Notes: a model not told the origin generated them from the sequence alone. A DNA stretch of 64,000 bases from Pontibacter chinhatensis (GCF_900113285.1 NZ_FOOT01000002.1:310001-374000), one strand, 5' to 3'; numbered from the stretch's first letter, positions 15,544-24,372 are shown. Made by a program: numbers and translations.

Positions 15544-16491
15544 ATGACTTCCAGAGTAAAACGCATGGCCGTAGCGGCCGTATTGGTGCTGGTGGCTGGC
15601 ACTTCGCTTCTGTTCCGTGCCGATATACCCGCCGGGGAACTGGAGGCAAAGTATAAACACCCGGCCTCAAAGTATAAAAACATAGCTGGCGCTACCCTGC
15701 ACTACCGCGACGAGGGCCAGGGGATGCCGATAGTGCTGCTGCACGGCACGGCCGCCTCGCTGAACACTTGGGAAGGCTGGGCCTCCGAGCTTAGCAAAAG
15801 CCACCGCGTGCTGCGCCTCGACCTGCCCGGCTTTGGACTCACCGGCCCGAACGCCACCGATACCTACACCATCGATTACTACTCCGGCCTGCTGCTGCAC
15901 TTCCTCGATAGCCTTGGCATTGAGAAAGTCCACCTGGCGGGCAGTTCTCTGGGCGGGCAAATAGCTTACGACTTTGCCGCCAACCACCCCGAGCGGGTGC
16001 AGAAACTGATACTGCTAGCCCCAACGGGTGTTACCAACGCCAACGACAAACGCATCTCCATGCCCTTCCGGATGGCCCAGACGCCGCTGCTCAGGCACTC
16101 GCTCAGGTATATCACGCCACGCTTTATAGTGGCCCAAAGCCTGCGCGAAGTATACGGCGACGACAGCAAGCTAAGCGACCAAGCCATCTCCCTGAGCCAC
16201 GACATGCTGCTGCGCGAAGGCAACCGGGAGGCCTTCATCGTCCGCATGAATACGCTCGACACCGACAACCTGCATAAGCTGGCGCAGGTGCAGGCGCCCA
16301 CGCTTATACTTTGGGGCGAGGCCGATGCCTGGGTGCCGGTTGCTGATGCGGCACGCTTCCAGAAAAGTATAAAGAGCGCGAAACTCATCACCTACCCCGG
16401 TGCCGGCCATATACCCATGGAAGAGCTGCCGCAGGAGACGGTGCAGGATGCGCTACGCTTTCTGGGCCATGAGTTGGCAACGACAGAATAA
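15544..16491 (+). CDS. alpha/beta hydrolase, membrane-anchored or secreted
   Basis: 315 residues from the ATG at 15544 (a TTG 30 bases earlier is less likely). An N-terminal hydrophobic segment (MAVAAVLVLVAGTSLLF) anchors or exports it. Canonical hydrolase motifs: oxyanion-loop HGTA (67-70), nucleophile elbow GSSLG with Ser135, Asp in LWGEADAWVP, and His in GAGHIPMEE. Resembles the MhpC/haloperoxidase-like esterase group. Substrate unknown. The following hydrolase gene begins 80 bases later on the same strand. Confidence 0.88.
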   Translation: MTSRVKRMAVAAVLVLVAGTSLLFRADIPAGELEAKYKHPASKYKNIAGATLHYRDEGQGMPIVLLHGTAASLNTWEGWASELSKSHRVLRLDLPGFGLTGPNATDTYTIDYYSGLLLHFLDSLGIEKVHLAGSSLGGQIAYDFAANHPERVQKLILLAPTGVTNANDKRISMPFRMAQTPLLRHSLRYITPRFIVAQSLREVYGDDSKLSDQAISLSHDMLLREGNREAFIVRMNTLDTDNLHKLAQVQAPTLILWGEADAWVPVADAARFQKSIKSAKLITYPGAGHIPMEELPQETVQDALRFLGHELATTE

Positions 16492-16571
16492 GGCATGCGC
16501 AAAGTATAAAGGCTGCCGCAGGCTATTCCTTCTGCCAAAAAACAAGTATCTTTCTCCCCTGTTAGCACACC

Positions 16572-17270
16572 ATGAGCAAAGCATACTTTATCAGTGGGCT
16601 GGGGGCAGATTGGCGCATGTTCCAGTACCTGAAGCTGCCCGAGTACATACCGCAGCAGTATGTGGAGTGGGTAGCGCCAAAGCACCTGGATGAGCCTCTG
16701 CACGAGTACGTGCTCCGGCTTCTGGACCAGATCACCGACCCTGAGCCGATTCTGGTGGGCATGTCTTACGGCGGACTGGTGGCCATTGAGCTGAGCAAGA
16801 TCCTCAAGCCGCGCAAGACAATCCTTATTTCCAGCATGGCAACGCACCATGCCCTGCCTGCCATTTACCGCCTGGCGGGCAAAACGCACCTGCACCGCTG
16901 GATGCCTCTAAAGCTCATGCAAAGCATACACCCGCTGGCACCGCTGTTTTTCGGGGCACAATCCAGGTCAGAGAAGCAATTGCTCAAAAGGGCCATCCTG
17001 GAGATTGACGAGAAGGTGCTGCGCTGGTCGCTGGGCCAGTTGCTGGAGTGGCCGCAGGAGGAGGTGCTGCCGGGATTGGTGCAGATCCACGGCACCAAAG
17101 ACCGCATCCTGCCCCTCTACGACAGGCCTGATATCATTAAAGTGAAAAACGGCGGGCACTTGATGGTGCTGCGCCAGGCTGATGAAGTAAGTGCCATACT
17201 AAGCCGCATATTAGAAGAAACATGGATAAAAGCAGATACATCGTTACCACCACCAACGGGCGGCAGGTAG
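16572..17270 (+). CDS. alpha/beta hydrolase, short form
   Basis: 232 residues, no signal peptide. FISGLGADWRMF carries the oxyanion-loop equivalent, GMSYG the nucleophile (Ser65), HGTKDRILP the Asp and NGGHLMVL the His. The cap is small and helical. It resembles small cytosolic carboxylesterases. The last 16 codons overlap the next ORF by 49 bases; such a long overlap is unusual and may mean the C-terminal tail is dispensable. Confidence 0.82.
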   Translation: MSKAYFISGLGADWRMFQYLKLPEYIPQQYVEWVAPKHLDEPLHEYVLRLLDQITDPEPILVGMSYGGLVAIELSKILKPRKTILISSMATHHALPAIYRLAGKTHLHRWMPLKLMQSIHPLAPLFFGAQSRSEKQLLKRAILEIDEKVLRWSLGQLLEWPQEEVLPGLVQIHGTKDRILPLYDRPDIIKVKNGGHLMVLRQADEVSAILSRILEETWIKADTSLPPPTGGR

Positions 17271-17473
17271 ACCTTACGCAGGCACAAATCCTGCGCAGCA
17301 ACAACCTTTACCCTTTCGGGCAGCACAACTACGCCATCTACGAGACACCTGAGGGCATTTTTGTAAAAGCCATGAACAGCGGCGAGCGCGAGATCATGCT
17401 TACAAGCTACGAGCTGATAGACGAGCAGGAGGCCCGCCACTACAACCACCCCTACTTCCGGACAGACAATTAG
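17222..17473 (+). CDS. hypothetical small protein
   Basis: 83 residues, soluble, mixed alpha/beta: RYIVTTTNGRQVDLTQAQILRSNNLYPFG, then YAIYETPEGIFVKAMN and EREIMLTSYELIDEQEA. Not recognised. The start lies 49 bases inside the preceding hydrolase gene and the stop is three bases before the FAD oxidoreductase, so it is tightly packed in the same operon. Codon use and the absence of a better start support it as real. Confidence 0.6.
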   Translation: MDKSRYIVTTTNGRQVDLTQAQILRSNNLYPFGQHNYAIYETPEGIFVKAMNSGEREIMLTSYELIDEQEARHYNHPYFRTDN

Positions 17474-17476
17474 CCT

Positions 17477-18622
17477 ATGCAACTGAGTTTTTGGGAACAG
17501 GAAACATACTTTAACCACCTTGATGTACTCATCATTGGCAGTGGCATTGTAGGGCTGAACGCGGCCCTGCACCTGAAACAACAGCAGCCGCAGCTAAAGG
17601 TACTCGTGGCCGAGCGCGGCCTGCTGCCAACCGGGGCCAGCTCCAAAAATGCGGGCTTTGCCTGCTTCGGCAGCCCCTCCGAGCTGCTGGACGACCTGCA
17701 GCACCACTCCGAAGAAGAGGTGTTCGGGTTGGTGGATCGCCGCTGGAAAGGCCTGCAGCGCCTGCGCCAGAACCTCGGCGACACGACCCTGGACTACCAC
17801 CGCTGGGGAGGGTACGAGCTGTTCGAGCCGCAGCAGCAGGAGGTGTACGAGGCCTGCCTGGACCAACTCCCCTACCTGAACAGGCAGCTGCAAAGTTTAC
17901 TCAACGAGGCGGAAATATTTCAGCGGGCGGATGAGAAAATTGGCCGGTTTGGTTTTAAGGGCGTGCAGCACCTGCTGCTGAGCACAGCCGAAGGCCAGAT
18001 TGATACCGGCAAGATGATTCTGGCGCTCACGCAGAAAGTACAAAGTATGGGGGTGCTGGTGCTGAACGGGCTGGAGGTGCAGGCGCTGCAGGAGAACTCC
18101 CAGGACGTGTTGGCAACCACCGCGCAGGGCATATACCTGAAGGCGCGCGCTGTGCTGGTGGCTACCAACGGCTTTGCCCAAAAACTGCTGCCCCAACTGC
18201 AGGTACAGCCTGCCAGGGCGCAGGTGCTCATCACAAAGCCCATCGACAACCTGAAGTTCAAAGGCACTTTCCACTACGACAAAGGCTATTACTACTTCCG
18301 AAATATCGGCGACAGGGTGCTCTTTGGCGGTGCCCGCAACCTGGCTTTCGAAGAGGAAACCACCACCGAACTGGGGCTAACAGAGCTGATTCAGCAACGA
18401 CTAGAAGAGCTGCTGCATAAAGTTATACTTCCGGATACGCCTTTTGAAATAGAGCAGCGCTGGAGCGGCATCATGGGCCTGGGCACTGGTAACGCCAAAA
18501 CCACACTGATACAGAAGGTAACGGACCGGGTAAGTTGTGCCGTGCGTTTAGGAGGGATGGGCGTGGCTATTGGCTCCCTGATTGGCGAGGAGGGCGCGGA
18601 GTTGGTGCTGCAGCAGGTATGA
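17477..18622 (+). CDS. FAD-dependent oxidoreductase (DAO/DadA-like)
   Basis: 381 residues. The N-terminal dinucleotide fold is clear (VLIIGSGIVGLNAALHL, about 17-33), followed by VAERG and a GASSKNAGFACFGS segment typical of the DAO family (glycine/D-amino acid oxidases, deaminating). Further family blocks are RARAVLVATNGFA, and IEQRWSGIMGLGTGN near the FAD-binding C-terminus. It probably oxidises an amine or amino acid; the substrate is unknown. Lies in a packed plus-strand run with the hydrolase and the 83-residue protein. Confidence 0.85.
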   Translation: MQLSFWEQETYFNHLDVLIIGSGIVGLNAALHLKQQQPQLKVLVAERGLLPTGASSKNAGFACFGSPSELLDDLQHHSEEEVFGLVDRRWKGLQRLRQNLGDTTLDYHRWGGYELFEPQQQEVYEACLDQLPYLNRQLQSLLNEAEIFQRADEKIGRFGFKGVQHLLLSTAEGQIDTGKMILALTQKVQSMGVLVLNGLEVQALQENSQDVLATTAQGIYLKARAVLVATNGFAQKLLPQLQVQPARAQVLITKPIDNLKFKGTFHYDKGYYYFRNIGDRVLFGGARNLAFEEETTTELGLTELIQQRLEELLHKVILPDTPFEIEQRWSGIMGLGTGNAKTTLIQKVTDRVSCAVRLGGMGVAIGSLIGEEGAELVLQQV

Positions 18623-18656
18623 AAGCTTCAAAAACAAACTCCACCCTCTGAACACA

Positions 18657-20255
18657 ATGAGTATATCAAGGAGAGTCGCGAAGACTCTTAATACTTCCCC
18701 CTATATTGTCCTTTTAGTTATTTGGGCGCTTGTAACTGCTATCAATGTGAACAAAGCATTTCACATTGATGACGTTTTCCACTTAGAGGCCGCTGAGTGG
18801 ATTAGGCTCAACCCACTCCGACCAATGTCGGGGACCATCAACTGGTATAATATCAGTGAGCCAATTTTCCACTTCAATCAACCTCCTGGGTACTTTTATT
18901 TCGTAGCTATGGTGGGGGCTGTTTTTGGCTTCTCCGAAGTCCCCTTGCACCTGGCACAAGCTGTGATCAGCCTTCTTGCCATTGTCTATTTTTACAAGCT
19001 ACTATGCCTCTTCCAAAAGGATTTTGCATTGACAGGCACATGCTTTCTGGCTCTCGGACCTGCGTTTTTAGTAAATCAAAACCTAATGATAGATATTCCA
19101 ATCCTGTGCTTATCTATCATCTTCATTTACCTACTTGTGCAAGCAGATGAAGCAAGAAATATTTACCTGGCTTCTATTATACTTACGTTCGGTCTGCTAT
19201 TAAAATATTCATTACTGCCCCTCCTGCTGGTACTGCTGTATGCCGTACTTGAAAAGAGGAAGCCCCACTTAATAAAGGCGCTTCTAATCCCTGCGGTTGC
19301 GCTGCTTGCCTGGGCAGGTTTAAACTACATGGAGTTTGGCAGTTCGCACATGCTAGGGAGGCCTAGAAATGAAGTTACCCTGAGCCTCATTAGTAATAAC
19401 TTCATTGCATTCATACTCACAACCGGAGGAGTCGCGCCTTTTTCACTGATGTTTATCAGCGCCTTCCAGAAAGTAGAAAAGAAAAGGATAGTAATAGCGG
19501 TAGCTATCGGTATTGCCATATTTGTGGTGGCTGCCTATGTCCTGGTATATGGGCCCGTGGTGAGATCTATTCCCTATAGCCTGTTTTGGACCATATTTGC
19601 GTACAACGGTTTACTTGTTATCATCCTGTTTTTCTTTGCTGCAAGAAGAATGGTTCCTGACAGGAAGGCAGTAATAGTGTTTCTGTGGGGATTAGCGATG
19701 GGTGCATTTATTCTGATCTATTCACCATTTATGGCAACAAGACACGTGCTCCTGCTTCTTCCCCCGTTTATTATACTTGGTGGGTACGTCTATAGGAATA
19801 CATTGCCTAAGGCCACTAAAGCATCAATAGGTCTCACCTGCTTTTTGGGTCTAGCACTAGGGATATCCGACTGGGTTTATGCAGATTTTTACAGAAAAGC
19901 TGTTCCGATGGCTCTAAAGCACGTGCCTACAAACAGCAAGGTATGGACTACAGGACACTGGGGATGGCAGTGGTACAGCAAAAAGGCTGGCATGCTGTTT
20001 TATGAGTACGATGTATCTGATCCTCAAGCGGGAGATTATTTCGTTATTCCTGAAGTCATCGCAAAGCAGAAAGTATCGGATAACATTGTGCTAGAGAAAG
20101 AGGAAAGTATAAGCTACTCCCCCACCTTGCTGAACTTCTTCACTACTGCACATTTTGCCAGGTTTTATAACTCTTATTCATACCAACTCCCTTGGTACCT
20201 CTCTGTGGCCCCTGTAGACTCAGTAGGAGTGTATCGGGTTTCTGGAGTAGAATAG
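18657..20255 (+). CDS. multi-pass ArnT/PMT-like glycosyltransferase
   Basis: 532 residues from the ATG at 18657; the open frame starts earlier, inside the oxidoreductase gene, and is rejected. About 11-12 membrane helices. The first periplasmic loop holds FHIDDVFHLEAAEWI, matching the acidic D/E-rich motif of GT-C enzymes that use polyprenyl-linked sugars (ArnT, PMT, GT39/GT83), and NQPPGYFYFVAMVGAVFG resembles the HPPGY block. Codons are visibly more A/T-rich than neighbours, which hints at transfer. Acceptor and sugar unknown. A terminator follows. Confidence 0.8.
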   Translation: MSISRRVAKTLNTSPYIVLLVIWALVTAINVNKAFHIDDVFHLEAAEWIRLNPLRPMSGTINWYNISEPIFHFNQPPGYFYFVAMVGAVFGFSEVPLHLAQAVISLLAIVYFYKLLCLFQKDFALTGTCFLALGPAFLVNQNLMIDIPILCLSIIFIYLLVQADEARNIYLASIILTFGLLLKYSLLPLLLVLLYAVLEKRKPHLIKALLIPAVALLAWAGLNYMEFGSSHMLGRPRNEVTLSLISNNFIAFILTTGGVAPFSLMFISAFQKVEKKRIVIAVAIGIAIFVVAAYVLVYGPVVRSIPYSLFWTIFAYNGLLVIILFFFAARRMVPDRKAVIVFLWGLAMGAFILIYSPFMATRHVLLLLPPFIILGGYVYRNTLPKATKASIGLTCFLGLALGISDWVYADFYRKAVPMALKHVPTNSKVWTTGHWGWQWYSKKAGMLFYEYDVSDPQAGDYFVIPEVIAKQKVSDNIVLEKEESISYSPTLLNFFTTAHFARFYNSYSYQLPWYLSVAPVDSVGVYRVSGVE

Positions 20256-20272
20256 ATTCTCAGAAAAGAAAA

Positions 20273-20302
20273 GAGGCAAACTGTTCTGTTACAGTTTGCC
20301 TC
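20273..20302 (+). terminator. hairpin terminator between convergent genes
   Basis: GAGGCAAACTGT - TCTGTT - ACAGTTTGCCTC, a perfect 12-bp stem, with an A-rich run before it that provides a T tract on the minus strand. Serves the glycosyltransferase and perhaps the facing small gene. Confidence 0.8.
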
Positions 20303-20326
20303 CTCACATAGTATGCTGGCTTTGCC

Positions 20327-20542
20327 TTACGCGGTTACCCATTTCCTGGAAGTTTGGTGAGACATTGGTGTAATGGAGCGTTTTTGCGCTGCTTCCTGCT
20401 CGGCGCGGTAGAAAGCATTATACTCCTCTTCCCCTAGCTCCTCCCGGAGCGCAATGTGAAAAAGCGCCATCTCGGGGAAGTACTTGTACTGCTGCTGGCG
20501 CTCCTCCGGGCTACTTCTGTTAAAGTCATAGAAACTCTTCAT
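20327..20542 (-). CDS. hypothetical small protein
   Basis: 71 residues, charged and helical (MKSFYDFNRSSPEERQQQYKYFPEMALFHIALREELGEEEYNAFYRAEQEAAQKR), with no signal peptide. Not recognised. Convergent with the glycosyltransferase gene and alone in its direction. The even codon use, a distinct upstream A/T-rich spacer and downstream terminator support it. Confidence 0.55.
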   Translation of the reverse strand: MKSFYDFNRSSPEERQQQYKYFPEMALFHIALREELGEEEYNAFYRAEQEAAQKRSITPMSHQTSRKWVTA

Positions 20543-20834
20543 GGCTGGTACTGGATGATTTTAAGTATTTGGTTAGTAATAAATTAAACAACCATAACAT
20601 ACTCTATCCCCATTGTTTAAGTTTTTGAGATTCCCAATCTTTACTTAACTTCTATCCAAAAACTGGAGGCTTCACTAAAAAAGGCGAGTTGTTTACTTAA
20701 TTTTTACACGTAACTCCTCAGAAGTGAGACGAACACCGCTACAATTAAATCTTTCCGGCAGCTTTGTTGAGAGGACAAACAATAAGTTATAATCTACACT
20801 CGAATAGTACACACACGTCACACTCTTAAATAAA
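20543..20834. other. A/T-rich spacer without gene
   Basis: About 290 bases of A/T-rich DNA upstream of the 71-residue gene, read on the minus strand. I see no ORF, RNA or clear promoter pair in it. Short TTTACTTAA-like words recur (20638-20710). Confidence 0.5.
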
Positions 20835-20861
20835 ATGAGCCCGACTTGTAGCCGGGCTCAT
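20827..20861 (-). terminator. rho-independent terminator of M49-like gene
   Basis: ATGAGCCCG stem (20835-20843) with its complement (20853-20861) and, on the minus strand, a TTTTATTT tract at 20834-20827. Ends the peptidase transcript. Confidence 0.75.
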
Positions 20862-20894
20862 CCATACTTTACAAAAAGGTTTTTAGGTTGATTT

Positions 20895-22553
20895 TTACTT
20901 CAGGCCCAGCACCTCGGTGCCCTGCTCAAACACAATGTCTACGGGTATGTTCGCTTTGGCCAGGCGGTCCAGGTCAGCCTGAAGCTGCGGACTGATTTGT
21001 CCCTGCTCATTCAGTAGCGTACCCACACCTGCGTAATCGCCGTTGCCCTGCAGCGTCAGTATCTTCTCCGACAGCTTGTTCATGGCCTCACGCATCTTGT
21101 CATAGTTCACGCTGTACTTGCCAGTAGCCTCATCCCGCTCAAAGGCGCCGTTATCTTTAAAGAAATTAAAGCGCACCATGTTTGCCTTGCCATGGGCACT
21201 GGCTGCCCCAAACCTAACCGAACGGAAGATACCGGCCAGGAAAGTGGTGTAATACTCCTTCAGGTCACCCTCCACTTCGCCTTTTCCGTGCAGCTGCGTG
21301 ATCATGTACAGCCCCAGGATATCAGCCTTGCCTTCCTCCAACGCGGAGGCATGCTCTTTCAGGGCCTCGCGCACCGTGCCTTTTTTGTTGATGGTGTTCT
21401 TGATGCCCAGTCCGTGCGCCACCTCGTGGAACATGGTGTTGGCAAAGAATGCGTCGAAGGTAACGTACTGCTGCTGATCCTCTGCGATCAGTTCGTCAGC
21501 AATCGGCTCCATGATCTTGTCGAACTTGGCTTGCATGGCGTTCTTGAGCTGCAGGCGACGTGTGCCCTTCTTCAACTGCACCTCCTCGTCGTTGGGCAGG
21601 TTAATGGCGATGGTCTTGCTTCCCGCATTGCTGTCGCCGGCGTAGTATACCACGTCGTAGGCGTTCAGATCGGAGTCGGTACCGGGGCTTTCGGTTTTAT
21701 ATTGTGCCGCAACAGGCAGGCCACGCTGGAGCTCTGGCAGGAAGGCAGCATACTTGGACAGCCGGTCGCTCCACTCCATATCCTTCACCAGCACGTAGGC
21801 CTCGTGGGCAGCCTTATAGCCGAAAAGCTTGTCCTCGTACGTCTCGATCGGGCCGATCACGATGTCCAGCTTATTTGTTTTCATGTCCATCCAGGCCAGG
21901 TCGGATGACTGGTAGTTGTCATTCAGCATGGCCTCAGCACGCAGGGTCAGGTATTTTTTCAGGCCGGCGTCCTCGGCCAGGGCAGCAGCCTGCTTCAGCA
22001 GGTCCGACACGCGCTGCACCTGTTCCTTAAACTCCACATGATAAGGCACTGTGATCAGCTTCCCCTCCGCATCACGGCGCAGGAGCGTATACTGGCTGGC
22101 TTTGTCAGGGAGGTTGGCTTGCTCAAACTCCTCCTTCGTCATATCGGTCGGGTAAAAGTTGGCGCCGTCCGGCTTTGGCCCTACCCCAGGTATAAACGGC
22201 TCGTTGTTGTTCAGGCGGTCCCAGGGGCCATAGTTTATCTGCACATACTTGCGGGCAGTCTCGTTGTCCAGCGCGGCCAGCAGCGAATCGCTCTTGCCGT
22301 ACGCCTCATACCAGAACAGGCCGTTCATGATGTCCGAGGCCTCGATCAGCAGCGGGATCATTTTTTTCTCGTTCTCGCTCAGGTGGCTCAGGTCGGAGGT
22401 AAGGCGCACGGTGGTATAGGCGTCCAGCTTCCGCTGCAGTTCGTCTGAGGCAGAAGTTTCGGTTGTTGCCCCGTTAGTTTCGGAGTTATTGCCGCCGCAG
22501 CCAAAGGTAGCTGCGGCGATGGCCGAGGCAAAAAGTATGTGGCGTGGTTTCAT
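20895..22553 (-). CDS. M49-like zinc peptidase lipoprotein (dipeptidyl-peptidase III-like)
   Basis: 552 residues with lipoprotein signal (MKPRHILFASAIAAATFGCGG, Cys 19). The zinc site is HEVAHG at 376-381 and EEGKAD at 406-411, 30 residues apart. DPP III (M49) has HEXXGH with EECRAE; the second motif fits, while the first is the plain HEXXH spacing. So it belongs to a Bacteroidota M49-related family but may differ in metal geometry. It is probably anchored in the outer or inner membrane facing the periplasm, cutting short peptides. Single gene with its own terminator; repeat copy 2 lies upstream. Confidence 0.8.
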   Translation of the reverse strand: MKPRHILFASAIAAATFGCGGNNSETNGATTETSASDELQRKLDAYTTVRLTSDLSHLSENEKKMIPLLIEASDIMNGLFWYEAYGKSDSLLAALDNETARKYVQINYGPWDRLNNNEPFIPGVGPKPDGANFYPTDMTKEEFEQANLPDKASQYTLLRRDAEGKLITVPYHVEFKEQVQRVSDLLKQAAALAEDAGLKKYLTLRAEAMLNDNYQSSDLAWMDMKTNKLDIVIGPIETYEDKLFGYKAAHEAYVLVKDMEWSDRLSKYAAFLPELQRGLPVAAQYKTESPGTDSDLNAYDVVYYAGDSNAGSKTIAINLPNDEEVQLKKGTRRLQLKNAMQAKFDKIMEPIADELIAEDQQQYVTFDAFFANTMFHEVAHGLGIKNTINKKGTVREALKEHASALEEGKADILGLYMITQLHGKGEVEGDLKEYYTTFLAGIFRSVRFGAASAHGKANMVRFNFFKDNGAFERDEATGKYSVNYDKMREAMNKLSEKILTLQGNGDYAGVGTLLNEQGQISPQLQADLDRLAKANIPVDIVFEQGTEVLGLK

Positions 22554-22740
22554 GAGGTTAGTTTAGGATTAGTTTGATGATGAAGTTAATGTTTTTTGGG
22601 TTTACGACAATGCAGGGGTTCTTCTTCGGTTATACTTCCTCAAGCTGTTTACTGATACCGGTTTTACAGCAACTTTGAATGTACCCTATACTTAGCCGAT
22701 ACCTTATACTTTGGTTATACTTTCCTAGCCTCGGCTTTCT

Positions 22741-23205
22741 GCAACTTGAGGCAAGCTATACTTTCAAACTACAGTTCATCCTCTAGTTCCCACAAGCGTC
22801 TCGCTTCATCTCTTGCTTGGTGCCCTCCCAGGCCGGGAGGCCTCGCCTTCGGGCATCGCGCGGTGTTCCCTCCTTGCCTCGCTGCCGCTCAGCATGCCCT
22901 TACCGGGCACCGGATCTCACAAGGCGCTCAACCCAAAGGCTGGGATAGGTTCGATAGCCACAGCCTTAGCTTTGCAACAAGTATAAGCTGTCCCCTTGAG
23001 GACAAGGGAGAACGGGAGTTCGAAGCTTGCGAGCAAAGCTCAAGAGGGGTGTAATCACCTGCTGGGTTTATACTTGTAGGGACAGGTCGCGACCTGCCCT
23101 TACGAGAACAGAAGCTATGAAATCTATACTTCAGCCAAAGTAATAACACACTCCCCTCCTTAGACAAGGAGGGGCCAGGGGTGGTTAGACCCGGCACTGC
23201 AATAA
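22741..23205 (+). repeat. interspersed structured repeat, copy 2
   Basis: Same order as copy 1: GTTCATCCTCTAGTTCCCACAAGC, hairpin CCTCCC-aggcc-GGGAGG (22827-22843), GCC-TTCG-GGC, CAAGGCGCTCAACCCAAAGGCTGGG, CCCCTTGAGGACAAG ... GCGAGCAAAGCTCAAGAGGGG, and CCCCTCCTT-agac-AAGGAGGGG at the end. The CCCCTTGAG/CTCAAGAGGGG arms could close a large stem. Nested at 23076-23103 is an unrelated palindrome GGGACAGGTCGCGACCTGCCC. The 102-codon frame through it is not treated as a gene. Confidence 0.8.
23076..23103. repeat. 28-base palindrome nested in repeat copy 2
   Basis: Imperfect palindrome around GGTCGCGACC with GTAGGG/CCCTTAC ends. The other three copies of the large repeat lack it at this point, so it looks like a later insertion, here directly after a TATACTT word. 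Confidence 0.6.
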
Positions 23206-23277
23206 CTCCCTCCCCTGTTCTTAAGACGTGGCTAGGATTTATATGTGGCCAAGTGTAAATGAATCCACTACCAAAAG

Positions 23278-23312
23278 AAAAAGGGCAGCAACCAGGTTGC
23301 GCCCTTTTCTAA
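23278..23312 (-). terminator. terminator of deoxynucleoside kinase gene
   Basis: AAAAGGGC-AG-CAAC-cag-GTTG-C-GCCCTTTT stem-loop; T-rich on the minus strand after the stem. Ends the kinase transcript about 25 bases after its stop. Confidence 0.7.
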
Positions 23313-23338
23313 AGTATAAGCAAGTATAAAAACATTCG

Positions 23339-23953
23339 CTAAAACAGGCCGAACAGCTCGCGCTGGATCTTTTCGATGATAACGCCCAAGTCCTCGGGGT
23401 TGGCTACAAAGTCCAGGTTGTTGACGTCTACCACCAGCAGCTTGCCCAGGTCGTAGTTGCCCATCCAGGTGTTGTAGTGCTCGTTCAGGTTGCGGAGGTA
23501 ATTAATGCTGATGTTGTTCTCGTAGTCGCGGTTGCGCTTCTCTATCTGGCCGATGAGTTTCGGCAAGTCGGCCTTCAGGTAGATCATCAGATCAGGCGCC
23601 TTCACCATGCTGATCATCGACTGGAACAGGGCGTAGTAGTTCTCGTAGTCGCGGGTGCTCATCAGGCCCGACTGGTGCAGGTTTTTGGCGAAAATGTGGG
23701 CATCCTCGTAGATGGTGCGGTCCTGGATAACATCTTTGCTGGCGGCCTGTATCTGCTGCACCTGGTTAAAGCGGCTGTTCAGGAAATAAACCTGCAGATG
23801 GAAGGCCCAACGCTCCATGTCCTCATAAAAATCCTTCAGGTAGGGGTTATTGTCTACTGCCTCCAGGTATAAATCCCAGTTAAAGTGCTGAGCCAACTTA
23901 GTGGCCAGCGTGGTTTTGCCGGCGCCAATGTTACCCACTATCGCGATGTGCAT
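23339..23953 (-). CDS. deoxynucleoside kinase
   Basis: 204 residues, the usual length for bacterial dNK/dGK-dAK-type enzymes. P-loop GNIGAGKTT at residues 7-15, the catalytic Glu in LEAVDNNPYL (about 31), the substrate-binding Gln in FHLQVYFLNSR, and DRTIYEDAHIF (about 78-88, the DRS/ERS motif with the Arg that positions the substrate). The LID region reads KRNRDYE. Phosphorylates deoxynucleosides in the cytosol for dNTP salvage; specificity is not clear. Own terminator. Confidence 0.92.
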   Translation of the reverse strand: MHIAIVGNIGAGKTTLATKLAQHFNWDLYLEAVDNNPYLKDFYEDMERWAFHLQVYFLNSRFNQVQQIQAASKDVIQDRTIYEDAHIFAKNLHQSGLMSTRDYENYYALFQSMISMVKAPDLMIYLKADLPKLIGQIEKRNRDYENNISINYLRNLNEHYNTWMGNYDLGKLLVVDVNNLDFVANPEDLGVIIEKIQRELFGLF

Positions 23954-24125
23954 GGTAATTCTGTACTTTTAAGTATAAGGGCCACAAAAGTAAGCTATTT
24001 TAGCAAAGCTTTATCTACAAGTTGCCCACGGGATTATCAACATTACGAAAACCCTATACATGTTCAAACACCAACCAAGGCTAATGCCCATCGTACATAG
24101 TATAGTACCAAACTTAATTTAAGTT

Positions 24126-24296
24126 ATGACAAAGGGACATAATCAGGACAAGAACAAGTCGCAGAAACCTGAGGCGAAGAAGCAAGGAGGCCAGGAAGGC
24201 AACCGCAGCATGGGCGACCAGCAGAAAGACAAAAACCAGGGCCGCAACGATAAGCAGGACCAATCTGGTGGCATGAAGGGCAAGAACTCAATTTAG
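24126..24296 (+). CDS. hydrophilin-like disordered 56-residue protein
   Basis: Short ORF coding for a protein almost wholly of Lys, Gln, Gly, Asn, Asp and Glu: MTKGHNQDKNKSQKPEAKK, then repeated KDKNQGRNDKQDQSGGMKGK-like units. No hydrophobic segment, no Cys, no Trp. Such composition is typical of stress-induced hydrophilins and KGG-type proteins. It is followed at once by a strong terminator, which supports a transcript of its own. The expression and stress role are inference. Confidence 0.65.
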   Translation: MTKGHNQDKNKSQKPEAKKQGGQEGNRSMGDQQKDKNQGRNDKQDQSGGMKGKNSI

Positions 24297-24317
24297 AAAC
24301 AAACTAACCAGAAACAG

Positions 24318-24361
24318 GCAGCCCCGGCAGATTATACTTCTGCCGGGGCTGCTGCTTTTTT
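24318..24361 (+). terminator. rho-independent terminator
   Basis: GCAGCCCCGGCAG ... CTGCCGGGGCTGC, a 13-bp stem with TATACTT in the loop, then GCTTTTTT. Located 22 bases after the hydrophilin-like ORF; its A-poor left flank suggests plus-strand use. Confidence 0.85.
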
Positions 24362-24372
24362 ATACTTTATAC

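Noticed and set aside
22746-23054. 102-codon ORF in repeat copy 2, with similar frames in the other copies (e.g. LGFGHRAV/GAQPKGW-type words)
   Set aside because: Frames are broken differently in each copy, and changes between copies preserve hairpins rather than amino acids.
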